A stretch of 64,000 nucleotides of DNA from the NCBI RefSeq assembly GCF_001949145.1, contig NW_019091380.1:2778691-2842690 (forward strand), in the 5' to 3' direction. Each line of letters begins with the position of its first letter. Within the stretch, counting starts at the first letter, position 1. This DNA comes from Acanthaster planci. Lineage: Eukaryota; Echinodermata; Asteroidea; Valvatida; Acanthasteridae. The position numbers were made by a program, and so were the translations under genes. Under the pieces are notes generated by a model. The model had not been told where the DNA came from, did not search any database, and worked only from the letters and a program-made list of their open reading frames with translations. Below are positions 35,602 through 45,860 of this stretch, in pieces.

Positions 35602-36807
35602 ATGGGGTTTTCCACTTTCCAAGGCACGGAGTACAGCATCATGGATGTCACTGAGGCTATCGAGACGGACAGCGGGGGACAAACCGTGCTGACCACTTTC
35701 CAGGTCACCATTGCTGTTCTCAGTGGTATCTTCTCATTCATTACCGTCTTGGGAAACCTTCTCGTGCTCTTTGCGTTCTGCGTCGAGCGTCGCCTCCGCA
35801 CCTATATCAACTATTTCATCGTGGCACTCTCGTTTGCCGACCTAGTAGCCGGTGCGTTCACCATGCCTCTATACACCGTTTATTGGGTATTGGGTTTCTG
35901 GCCGTTCGGCACTGCTCTCTGCGACATCTATATGTACATTAACCATGTTTTCATCCACATCTCTTTACTGGGCATCCTAGTGCTTGCTGTCGACCGATAC
36001 CAAGCCGTCTACCAACCCTTAAAGCACCTCCAGAAGCGCACGCTACGCCACGCTAGTTTCATGATCTCTATTTTTTACATCATCCCCTTCACGCTCTGGC
36101 TGCCGTGGTGTTTGCTCTGGCCGTATTTCGCAGGTGCCCGTCGCATCAGGGACGGTTTCTGCTACCCCCAGTACGTGGTGGACAGTCTGGCCTTCTCCAT
36201 CCTTGCACCGATCTGTTTCTTCTGGATACCGGCGCCAATTATCTCCGTGCTGTACTGGCGCATCTATGTTGTCATCCGCAGGAGATCGTCCCAGAAGAGA
36301 GGCCCCGTCATGATGCAGGAACTGGAAACTAGCAGCAACTCATGCAAAACTAAGCAGCAGGCAAATACAGTCCCGCCCTCTACCAACCAAGACATCGCAG
36401 ATCCCGAGCTTGGCCACGATAACCCTGGGTTCGAACCCAACTTCCAGGGAGAAAGCGGCGATACCTCAGGGAACGCACCACAGATAGACTCTACGGGACA
36501 AAATCGGGCCAGCCTGGCCCCTGACACCCCGAAGCTGCACACCCGGAAAAGCCAGCTGCCGATTCTCGACTCCATTGACCAGCAGGTGACCCATCAGAGC
36601 AGCAAAAGACAAGCAGAGGGTAAAATACCGCGGGCAGCATCGTCGAGCATCAGGCGCACGGGTCGTGAGAGTCGCAATGAAAGCAACCGGGCAACTCGCA
36701 CATTGACTCTGATCTTTGTCGTACTCATCGTATCTTCTCTGCCGTGGTCAATTCTCGTCATCGTCTATGCACTTTGCCCCAAATGCATCCCTCTCGTCCT
36801 CTATCAG
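35602..36807 (+). CDS. GPCR exon 1 (helices 1-6)
   Basis: Codes 402 residues and stops at a phase-0 GTAAGC donor after LVLYQ. The frame runs 21 bases into the intron before a stop, so reading it as single-exon would lack helix 7. Confidence 0.92.
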
Positions 36808-39800
36808 GTAAGCAAAAAAACCCTATAACATAATGACATCACCGCTTGTTTACGTAAGCCTGTGTGCTTTCCTACCCATGAGTCCCCATAGGAAAACGCA
36901 TATGTCAAAATAGCGTGACGTCGTTGTTTCAGGACTGTCTATAACGCCAGAGTCTTTCATTTCATTTCAATATGTACTTATAACATATAGGCCTACTTTG
37001 ATGTACAGGCAAAACCTGTAGTCTAATTAAAATCTTACATTTTATGTTGATGAAAAGGTGTGTTATAATTGTTTATCACAAGCTACATTATGCAATCACT
37101 ACTTCGAAGTTTTCTCGAATCGAAATTCAAACAGAGACACCAATAGTCTAAATACCTCTGTGTGTGTTGTCGCTCATATGGGTCTCAGTTTAGACTGGTG
37201 TGCCAGAGTCGTACTGAACCAAGGCCCTTTTCCAATACTCAACTTCGTCTCCGTCTCAGGCTTCGTTTCCAAAACCAATCCACGACTGTGGGCCTGAAGC
37301 TTTTAAATTAAATTGGATTACTGTAATTTTTGGGTCTCCTGCATCTTATTTGATGTTTTGTGGCACTATTAGACTAATAACTACGCTTACAGCTTCAAAG
37401 TCAGCTAGTTAAAAACAGTTGAAGCCTGAGACGGAGCCGAATTGAGTACTGGAAAACGGCCATGTACGTGCTGTTGGAATACCGAACTGGCTTATTAAAA
37501 GCGACTTAAGAGGCGTACTTATTACAAGCAGCGCGCAGCACTTGCGATACAAAGATACACATGCAACTCGCCTCTCGCTGCACCATATCCTTTTTACTGT
37601 AAATTTATGGATATCAAATTAAGCTAACGCCATATTGATGAAACGATACGCGTATTATGGATACACTTTTTAAAAAAAAAATACAATGACATTATCTTGA
37701 AGGATAACAAGCGAAACCAAGGTCAATTTTTGATGAAACAACTCATACGGATACACTTTTGTGAACATAATTATGGACATGAAATAAACCTTGAGGCCTG
37801 CAACCAACGTGATAGCCATCATGGCCATGTTGATAAAGGAATGCATTTAAGTGAAATGAACAAGGACGGTCGGTCAGTTTAATATTTTTAAGTAATGCCA
37901 ATGTGGGGCAAACCCCTACTTCTCTAAGGGAAAAATTCCAGGTTTTTTAATAAATACCAGAGCCATTAATTTGTTAAAAAATCCAAATTAAGTTCGAGTT
38001 TGCTTGGAGGAAAAACATCGGAATTGAGAGTTTTTAGTTAACGTAAGTTACACTCAAATTAGCGACCTTTCTTTCACGTTGAAAAGTGAGGTCCTCATAC
38101 CTGAAGAAATAATGAATAGAAATCGTGTTGGCGTACCTTCTACCTGTTTTAAGCGCTCAATCGGTAGAACTTGTATGTATTCGCAGTATAACCTCCGCCG
38201 TATCATACAGTTTTTTCCTTTGCTACACGAGAAATCTATTACCTTGCCTTAATTCACGGCAGACAGAGAGAGTGCTTGGCCGGTCTTAAACGTACTTTTA
38301 AGACCGATCAAGAATTATTTGCCATTTATTCCCATTTGAATTTCGACAGATATAATTGCAGACACAAATGAGCTCGTATTAGTCGAAATATCCGTTGAGC
38401 TGTTTTGATTCCTATTATTTCTGAAAATCCGGAAATGTGTGAATTAATGTACTTCCTGCGGATAAATGTTTTATATTAATGCAGTTGAATGAATTTACTC
38501 GGTTAATAAGTGCAATTTGAGTATTTAGGCTTAAAGTTTACAAAATAATGGAAAGAGCCAAGGACCTTTTCAATTATAGTTTTCTATAAACTCATTTGCA
38601 AACAATTTAAAATACTACAGAAGTAGGACAGAAAACAGAGGAATTTCATTGTGGAGTGTCGTTGTTTTCATTATTTTTTTCTCACAAGCAACGAAAAGCA
38701 AAGCTGTAAGATGTAACGAACAATACGTGTCAATAGCGCTTGGACGAACTAAAGGCACACTGCACTAAGTACAAAGAGTTCTTTCCCTTTATACAACTCA
38801 ATTTAGTACAGACTGCAGGTCTATAAAATAAAACACCTTTGAATTTGATACATTAGAGAAATTCTCTCGTAATATTCAAATCGCTTCGTCGCCAACTAAT
38901 TGTTGCAAAATAAAATGTATGTTTCCAGGTTTGACAATATACTGAAATAATAACGGAATCCTGAGAGACTGGAAACAGAGCAGTATTTTACTTACAAGTT
39001 CCGTACAACTTAAATGAGCATGCACATTAATCGGCATAATTGACCAAACAAGCGAACCATCTCACATGTGGGCAAAATTGAGGACATTACACATCAGCAA
39101 GATCACTTTGATTTTTAGTTGATCCTCCACGCTTTGAGCATTGCTCATAAAATCCAAATCAAACAACTTTACTTAAAGTTTGTTTCATAAAAAATGAGCA
39201 ATAATACCCGTTAAAAAACAGATTAAGTAATTCAATAAAACCCTATTTGAACTGCTCCTAACACGACCTCATCATCGACGCACTCTTGTATGCAGTGTTC
39301 CGAGCAAATATGGCATCATGGCTCCCACAAATTTGTCTTTGCTGAGTGAATACGCGTCAGTCCTCAAGTGTTTGTTTCTTGGCATTCTATGAATAAAGAT
39401 AAACAAATAAACCAAATGATGTCAATGAAAAAACTGAGGGCATATACCTAAACTGAATAGTTTCCAATAAAAAGATCCTACTAAAATTTGATTAGACAAC
39501 CAATAAACAAATAGATAAAACTCCCACTACATTATATGCCAAGTATAGTACATATACATTGTATTCAAAATCACTTTCCGACATTGGTCACTGTTGGTTA
39601 GGCCTGTATTGCAGTCGTTATGATTTTTGTTTTAAAAATGAAACTTACGACTGAAAGGCAAGTCCAGCTGCGCGGTTATCGACAGTCCGGACTGAGGCCA
39701 TTCAACGGCTGTGCAAGTCCGAACAATTTTTTATCAGTTATCACTTTTAAAAGAGAGAGAAATTGGAGCAGCACGTTCTTCAGAGAGACTAATTTCCCCG

Positions 39801-41402
39801 CCTGCGCGCCTGTTTAGTGTGACGATTTCAAACCCTCACCGATGAAACGCGTACGTGCACAAGATGAAGGGTAAGATCATTGCTAGTATCCAGGTGCTAG
39901 CGCGTGATTTACATAGTGGGCATGATCACTTCTCAGTGGGCACTATCAAATGTTAATACACGGTCAAGTTATACGTTGTGGAATGGGGAGATTGTCTGAG
40001 GTATTTATGAATATCATTTAAAACATCATTGTTTTATGAGGCAAACAGACGCTTTTTTCCATGCAACCATGCAACAAGAAAATCGCGAATTTTTCGCTGA
40101 CGTACTGAGAATGACCCAATTGCACTCCAGGCTTGAAAGTTCGTGGATAAATAGCACAATAGAAGGAAGTGAGTACAAAAATGACTCGAGGCACAAAACT
40201 GATCAAATAATGAATTAACATCTGAATACGCCCTCTGCATTTTGTTTGTGTGTTTAAGACGTTAACTTTTGCAGTGGCATGTACAAAATTACAATAAAGT
40301 CGCGCAACACAATTCAACCCTCTCAAATTACTGTCTTATCAGACCATCTCATCGACGGAGGGAATCTGCCCCCCATGCCCAATCCTTCATGCAAAGACAA
40401 TCATGATGAGCACATCCTATCAAGTTTTAATTCAGTTCACGCGGGTCAGCTCACTTGCATGGAGCACTCATTGGGAAAAGTACATTAATTGCATAGCCCT
40501 TCTCAGAGAAAAATGGTGTTTCAAAAAAGTCATGTCAAAATGACCAAAAAATGACTGGAAAAACTTGCAAAGGTTTGGTACGGAAAAACACACTGCGACG
40601 ATATCAGAAAATCTTTAAGGACGGATTCCGCCGTGGCTATTTTTATGGGGTCTTTATAGCCTAAAGGCAACATTTTGTATTGATGTGTTCCAACACATCC
40701 CCATGGCCAATGACCAGTTTGTTCTTCATCCTAATGTCTATTATAGTCTCTTGTTGATTTTTGCACATGTTCTCTGTATTTTATTTTTTGTTCACCTATC
40801 GTACATCTGTTCCTCCAAGATCCTAATCACCATTGCAAACTGTAAGTGTATAATCTGTCGTCTCATTTTTTCATACCATTTTTCCTGTTTTTGCAGTTCT
40901 GAAAATCCCAAGGAACATAAAAACTTGCTCCATACATGCAGTTAAGGGACTGCACACCTTCCTGGCGATAGTTATTGTAGAGACTCACCTGAGTACAGTT
41001 CAAATTTTCCCCGTTGAAAAAAAATGTTCCCTGGTGCCAGCCTATACCCACTAGTTTGTTTTTTTCACACTTCTCAATACGGGCGATTCACAATAGTGCA
41101 CCCCAAGAGTCTGCAACGCATTGGCCAATCACAACGCGTGAAATTTGTCGACCCTTTCTGAACGCGCATTGGGTCGACAGATTTCGCTTATTGTGATTGG
41201 CCAACGCGTTGCAGGCTCTTGGTGGCGCACTCTTGCGAATCGCCCCTATTGTTCCCTCTTTCAGTCCAGTGTGTACATCGCTCACATGAACAGTACCGTG
41301 AATCCTTTCTGCTACGCCATAGCCAACCCGCTCTACCTGCAGGCTATCAGCAAGTTGGTCTGTTGCGGACGGCGGACAACGGGAAGGGGCAGTCGGCGAT
41401 GA
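35602..41402 (+). CDS. Atypical muscarinic/aminergic-like rhodopsin-class GPCR, two exons
   Basis: Seven-helix plasma-membrane receptor of 447 residues: exon 1 35602-36807 (helices 1-6), exon 2 41265-41402 (helix 7 and a short tail). Conserved: N52 (1.50) in GNLLVL, D80 (2.50) in SFADLVAG, C107 (3.25), DRY 131-133, P210 (5.50), Y218 (5.58), P381 (6.50) and NPFCY in helix 7. LWLP, the stretch through RDGFCYPQ, VLYW and the CPKC loop-3 pair resemble muscarinic receptors, as does the third intracellular loop of about 135 residues. Odd: position 3.32 is N114, not the amine-binding Asp; 4.50 is Tyr, 6.48 is Ser, 7.39 is Val, 7.43 is His. Fold and family are firm; the ligand is unknown and probably not a classical amine. 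Met1 was chosen as the first ATG of the frame; Met14 is an alternative. Confidence 0.9.
37223..37461 (-). mobile_element. MITE, family GGCCGTTTTCCAATACTC, copy 2
   Basis: 239 bp; ends GGCCCTTTTCCAATACTCAA and GAGTACTGGAAAACGGCC. Homologous to 34640-34817 in opposite orientation, with about 60 bp of extra sequence in its right half. Confidence 0.85.
38281..38306. other. Perfect 10-bp inverted repeat
   Basis: CGGTCTTAAA and TTTAAGACCG separated by six bases, in the GPCR intron. Function unknown. Confidence 0.7.
41080..41246 (+). mobile_element. TA-flanked MITE next to GPCR exon 2
   Basis: 167 bp with TA at both borders (41078-41079, 41247-41248). Inverted arms of about 60 bases start CGGGCGATTCACAATAGTGC and end in its diverged complement (GCACTCTTGCGAATCGCCCC). 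TA duplication suggests the Tc1/mariner group. It ends 18 bases before exon 2. Confidence 0.8.
41265..41402 (+). CDS. GPCR exon 2 (helix 7, NPFCY)
   Basis: Phase-0 exon after CCCTCTTTCAG. Encodes SSVYIAHMNSTVNPFCYAIA, then a Cys- and Arg-containing tail and TGA. It supplies the otherwise missing NPxxY helix. Confidence 0.92.
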   Translation, partial: SSVYIAHMNSTVNPFCYAIANPLYLQAISKLVCCGRRTTGRGSRR

Positions 41403-41422
41403 GTGAAGAGCACGGACAACTA

Positions 41423-41428
41423 AATAAA
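41423..41428 (+). other. Possible poly(A) signal of the GPCR gene
   Basis: AATAAA 20 bases after the TGA at 41400-41402. It would give a very short 3' UTR. Confidence 0.35.
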
Positions 41429-44400
41429 AAGTAAACCAGACATGTCAACACAACTGATGCCCGTTTCTGTGGTGCACAAAAAGATGAACGCTCAGATATA
41501 CGTGCACGAAGACTTTCGTTTTATTCTTGTTGCAAATGCTACATTCAGCAGCCGGCGAACAAACTAGGCCCAATAGTCTCCTCTTTCCTCCAGTCAGTGT
41601 CCGCCATTCAACTTCAGGTGTTGCTGCGGGCAATATATCACGCTCTACTGGTATACTACAATGCTAGCCTGAAAGTTGACCCCTGATAGCGCGCTTCCAG
41701 AACCCTTGGATAGGAAAAAAACGTGCTAAGATTTTAGAATATGCAATATTTTTTCGTTCAGTTTCTTCCTTAAAAAAATCAGACTCGGAAAAGGGCTTTG
41801 GAAAATATTTGCTACTTTATCAATTTATAGAAACTTAAAAATTACCTGATCTAAAAGAGAAATATCCTACAAAAAAATGACCCATCAGTTCCGAAAATCT
41901 AAAATACATGAAGAACAGTGCAATGCGACTTTTCCAAGATATTACTCGAGGAAGACAAAGGTAAAATTCCAACATAAATGTTTCATGGGGTGGTTTCAGT
42001 TAGGAATTATTCTTCCAAAAATTATCGAATGTGATAGGACGGCCAATGTAAAATTCCCAAAGGCAGACCGCGCAAGGGTTCTGGAAGCCCGCTGCGTGAC
42101 CTTTTACTTTCAGGCTTCTGCTCGCTTGCGCATGTCGCCTGCACGGTGCACGGGCCATAACAGTAAAACCAGTCTTGGGACAAGACCACTGCGAGCCATA
42201 TGCTAACGTGAGAGTAAGTAGTCTGAAGTTTTAGCGTGATTGGCTGAGAATGCAATCTTTCCACAGTTCAAGGCAACAATGACCAATAGCTGATCTTTCC
42301 ATGCCAAAACGAACTCGTATTTTTCTCTTGCCGTCTTCGTCCTGGTAGATGTTTAAACCAAATGCTTGAGCATATTTACCCTAGAGAACTTTGATTTAGT
42401 TCAATATTAATAAGAGAAAACCCTTGTTTAATTTTCCTGATCAAGCCTTGTTTCGTGCGTCTGCATGTGCTGAATCATACTTGACGAGTCCTCAAAGACG
42501 CATTCCAGTAGACCGATGGCAGGCACAAAAGCTAGCTGCCCAGTCAAATGTAACGCGCACGTATCAGTTACGTTCAGGAACGCCGCGCATTATGGCTTTT
42601 AATTTTGCTGTTCGCCAAATTTAGTCAAAGGCATTGATCTTCATTATTGTGGGACTGCGTCTTTAGTGGCAACCGTCCAAATGAATACAATGTAAATAAT
42701 TCAGAAGAATAGCAAAGGTAGTGGAAAGTCAGCTCAAGTCGTATTGCAAGTAAGTTCCGTGAAAGAACAACATGAAATATCCGTTTGGATGTCTGTTAAT
42801 TTTAACCATTCGGATTCATTTTTGCCCCCTTCTTTCAAATTTAATCGATGTATAACGTCTTGACCTGGTTGATACACTTCGAGTAAATTCTTATTGTGCA
42901 TACCAACCCGAAGCTTTGACTACAGCACAGGCAAGTGTGAGAAAAGTAATCGAAGGCGCTAATTCACGTTCACGTCGTACAGTGTGGAACACTATCATAT
43001 TCATAACGAGGTCAAAGGACATTGCAGACTATCCTGCTGTAGCAGGTACTTTGTGTTGTTAGAAACACAAAACAAACAAAAACAAAGACTTGGGACCAAA
43101 CAGTTTCCTTCTTTACATTATGACTTTGTATTATCGGTGATCTTAATATTGTGTATAATGTACATGTATATGGTGAGGACCCCAGGTTGCCATGCATTGC
43201 ATACGACATCCGTTTTATTCCAACTCTGGACTGCTATTCTCAATTTTCACGTGACAGATTTTGCACCGAAATTGTTTGTACATGTCAAAAAAGGCTTTCA
43301 GAATATTAGCAGCAATGAAGATGAGCACTATTTAGAAGTATCATCCGTAGCCTCAATAATAATGATAATGTCTTTGAATCAGTAAGTTAAATACATCTTT
43401 ATTTTACTTGGATACTTTGCCTTTTTGTCTTGACATTTTCCTCAAACTCACCCACAGATCAGCACCTAAGAAGCAAAGTTGCAATGCAGTTTTTTTAATT
43501 AATAAAAAGAGTCTGAGTATCATTTCGACGGGTATTATATTATGAAAGTGCCCCAGCACCATGTGACGCCAGGGGGGTGTTTTTTTTCTTTTTGATAATC
43601 ACACAACCGTCTAAAGAAACACCATGTATTTTCCTACGGGAAAGCGTTTTATTGGCAGTATTGAGAGGAAAGTAGTTTTTAATTAAGCTTTGAAAAACAA
43701 AACGCCAAAGCCACGATTGTAGCCTTTGCTCAGGTCGAATTTCCACAGCGGGTTGTGTTTGTGTGAAAAAAAAAAATTGTTAGAGCGCCCTCTATAATTC
43801 AGGTATGAATCTAAGGTGCACTCCTAAAAATGAATTCTCATATCCTCCAATGATAAATCCCTTTATTTCAAAATTATTCTTAAAATACAACCCTCAACAT
43901 ATCCTCTTCCATTTTCCTTTCAATTTTTATTGGGTTGACGGATGAATGTTTGAGAAATTCACACCCAAAGCAGACCACCCCTAAAATGAAGGAAATTTCA
44001 CTGCCCGGAAAAGTAGCCGTTTTAAAAATGCATCCCTCTTCAAAACGGTTAAATAGTGCCACTTTTGGACCCGATCGCATCCAAATTGGTCAGAATTAGA
44101 AGCTCTGAGTACGGGCCAGAAGTTCAGTTCCATATTTCTTCAATTCCCCAATTCCATGGCTCTCAGGACTCTCCAGTATAGAATATTTTTATTCTGTAAC
44201 TTTTATTCGTAAGCTCGGGGGATATATTTCTGGCCTATTTTCGTGAGCGCACCCCTTATCGTATCAATTACAGTGGTAAGGGGTACTGAAGTCAACCTCA
44301 TTCGATCTGCAAGTAACATATAGGCCTATGCTAAAATGTCTTATAATTGTCAAAATCCACCTGCACGGACACAAAGCAGCCTTGATTATTATAATGTAAA

Positions 44401-45534
44401 GTGATAAAAACTAGCCAATTGAATGCCAAAACATTAATTGTGTCCAGTTCAAATTAAATCCTGAGTGAATTCATAAGTTGTGTTTGTCTCATCTCACGTG
44501 TATATCCCATAAAATCACATTAAAACATCAATGTGTACATTAAAATTCATCACTTAACCTCCCAAAATTACTTTTTGTTGATAATCCACGTTAGGTTTAG
44601 GCCTAAGCGTGGAATTTACGATGTCACGTTCTCTCATATATATATGTATCTTTTAAACAGTTCATGATTTTTTTCTTAACAACAAACACATATATTGCGC
44701 TTAGGAGGAGCAAGTTAAATTGTCAACCAAAAGGATAAAAAGATTAAATGACATTAATTATTTTGACCATGTGGGCGAGTACCGACTTTTCGTTTCTGGA
44801 AGTACGGCAAATTGGGTTACAGGGACCACGACTGCTTCTAAGAGGGCGGAAATTTGGTAAGGAACTACAAAGTGGAGGGAGTAAAGATCTGTGTCTTGAG
44901 TGCACTAAGGTTCTGCCAAATTTGTCTAATATTTGATTTCGCCGTTGTTTGAATGATGGTATGTTAAGGATTTCAAGGGCAAGTGAGTATTCGAAGTAAT
45001 GATTGTAACCTAGAATAATTCGACATGAACGTCTTTGAATACGTTAACTTTGGTCAGATTGTTGAATGGTCAGAGCAGATGACCAGGATGGTGAGGCATA
45101 TTCAAGAAAAGGTCTAATATACATGAGATAAATGGTCAAAAGTCATGAGTCGGGGCATGGAATTTTTTTAAGACACATGTACCAAGTACATGTACACGTA
45201 TATACAAACGTTTGGCAGCAAGACTTGTATTTACATCCACACGTCAACGCTGCGCGTATTCAAGTCACTCATTTGGACACTACTGTTGGGCTAACGTCGC
45301 TAAACCGCTGTACCCAAACACTGCCTAAAAATATACTTTGGACAAATAGGTGCTCACAATCTGCGATGTTATCAGTATTTATTCACGACTCTGTAATTAT
45401 TAACAACCCTATCGACACATAAGCTAAGCGTTGGGGCCACCTATATGGGAGAATTGTGTAACGTCACCAACCAAGCGCCAAGGCTGCGCACCCAAAGGCG
45501 TTTAGGTGACCCAGCCATAACCCCTATTGCCCAA
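41429..45534. other. Intergenic region between the GPCR and the transporter
   Basis: 4.1 kb AT-rich sequence with no recognisable exon; holds a decayed retrotransposon fragment at 44744-45143. Short frames here lack family features. Confidence 0.6.
44744..45143 (-). pseudogene. Non-LTR retrotransposon reverse transcriptase C-terminus, decayed
   Basis: Read on the minus strand, one frame gives MYIRPFLEYASPSWSSAL, then after an in-frame TAA RIQRRSCRIILGYNHY and EILNIPSFKQRRNQILDKF. This is the pattern of the region just after the polymerase domain in CR1/jockey/RTE-like elements (LEYASPVW..., IQRRA.R.I, L.LPSL..RR). The TAA sits where a residue is expected, so it is non-functional. About 130 codons remain and the 5' part is absent. 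Confidence 0.75.
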
Positions 45535-45540
45535 TATAAA
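45535..45540 (+). promoter_or_regulatory. TATA box of the SLC23-like gene
   Basis: TATAAA 87 bp upstream of the ATG at 45627, implying transcription start near 45565. Motif evidence only. Confidence 0.45.
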
Positions 45541-45626
45541 ATGCGTCAAGGCAACATTGGCCCAACGGATGTGGTTTGCTTTCTGTGAAATTGGACCTGT
45601 TTATTCACGACGCTGGTAACGGCACG

Positions 45627-45860
45627 ATGGCCGTGAACGGAACAGAAGTTGAAATGGCCGACACCTGTAGTACCCAGCAAACTGATGATCTGAAGGCTAA
45701 CATCATCGAAGGCAAGGAGATCAATACTGAGGAGCTCTCCTCTCCCAACCCTGAGCGTGGCCGGACAGGGATGAAGAAAACTGCGAGCCGGCCCAGGCCG
45801 GCCCGTGATCTGGTGTACGCTCTCGAGGACATTCCTCCGTGGTACACTACCATTCTGCTC
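45627..45860 (+). CDS. SLC23-like exon 1 (runs into gap)
   Basis: 78 codons seen. An acidic cytosolic N-terminus ([11 protein letters not shown]) leads into [19 protein letters not shown], the conserved pre-helix-1 motif. Truncated by Ns at 45861. Confidence 0.88.

Larger units (their letters stand above)
36808..41264 (+). other. GPCR intron
   Basis: 4.5 kb AT-rich intron with two MITEs (37223-37461, 41080-41246) and a 10-bp-stem hairpin (38281-38306). No other exon recognised. Confidence 0.8.
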
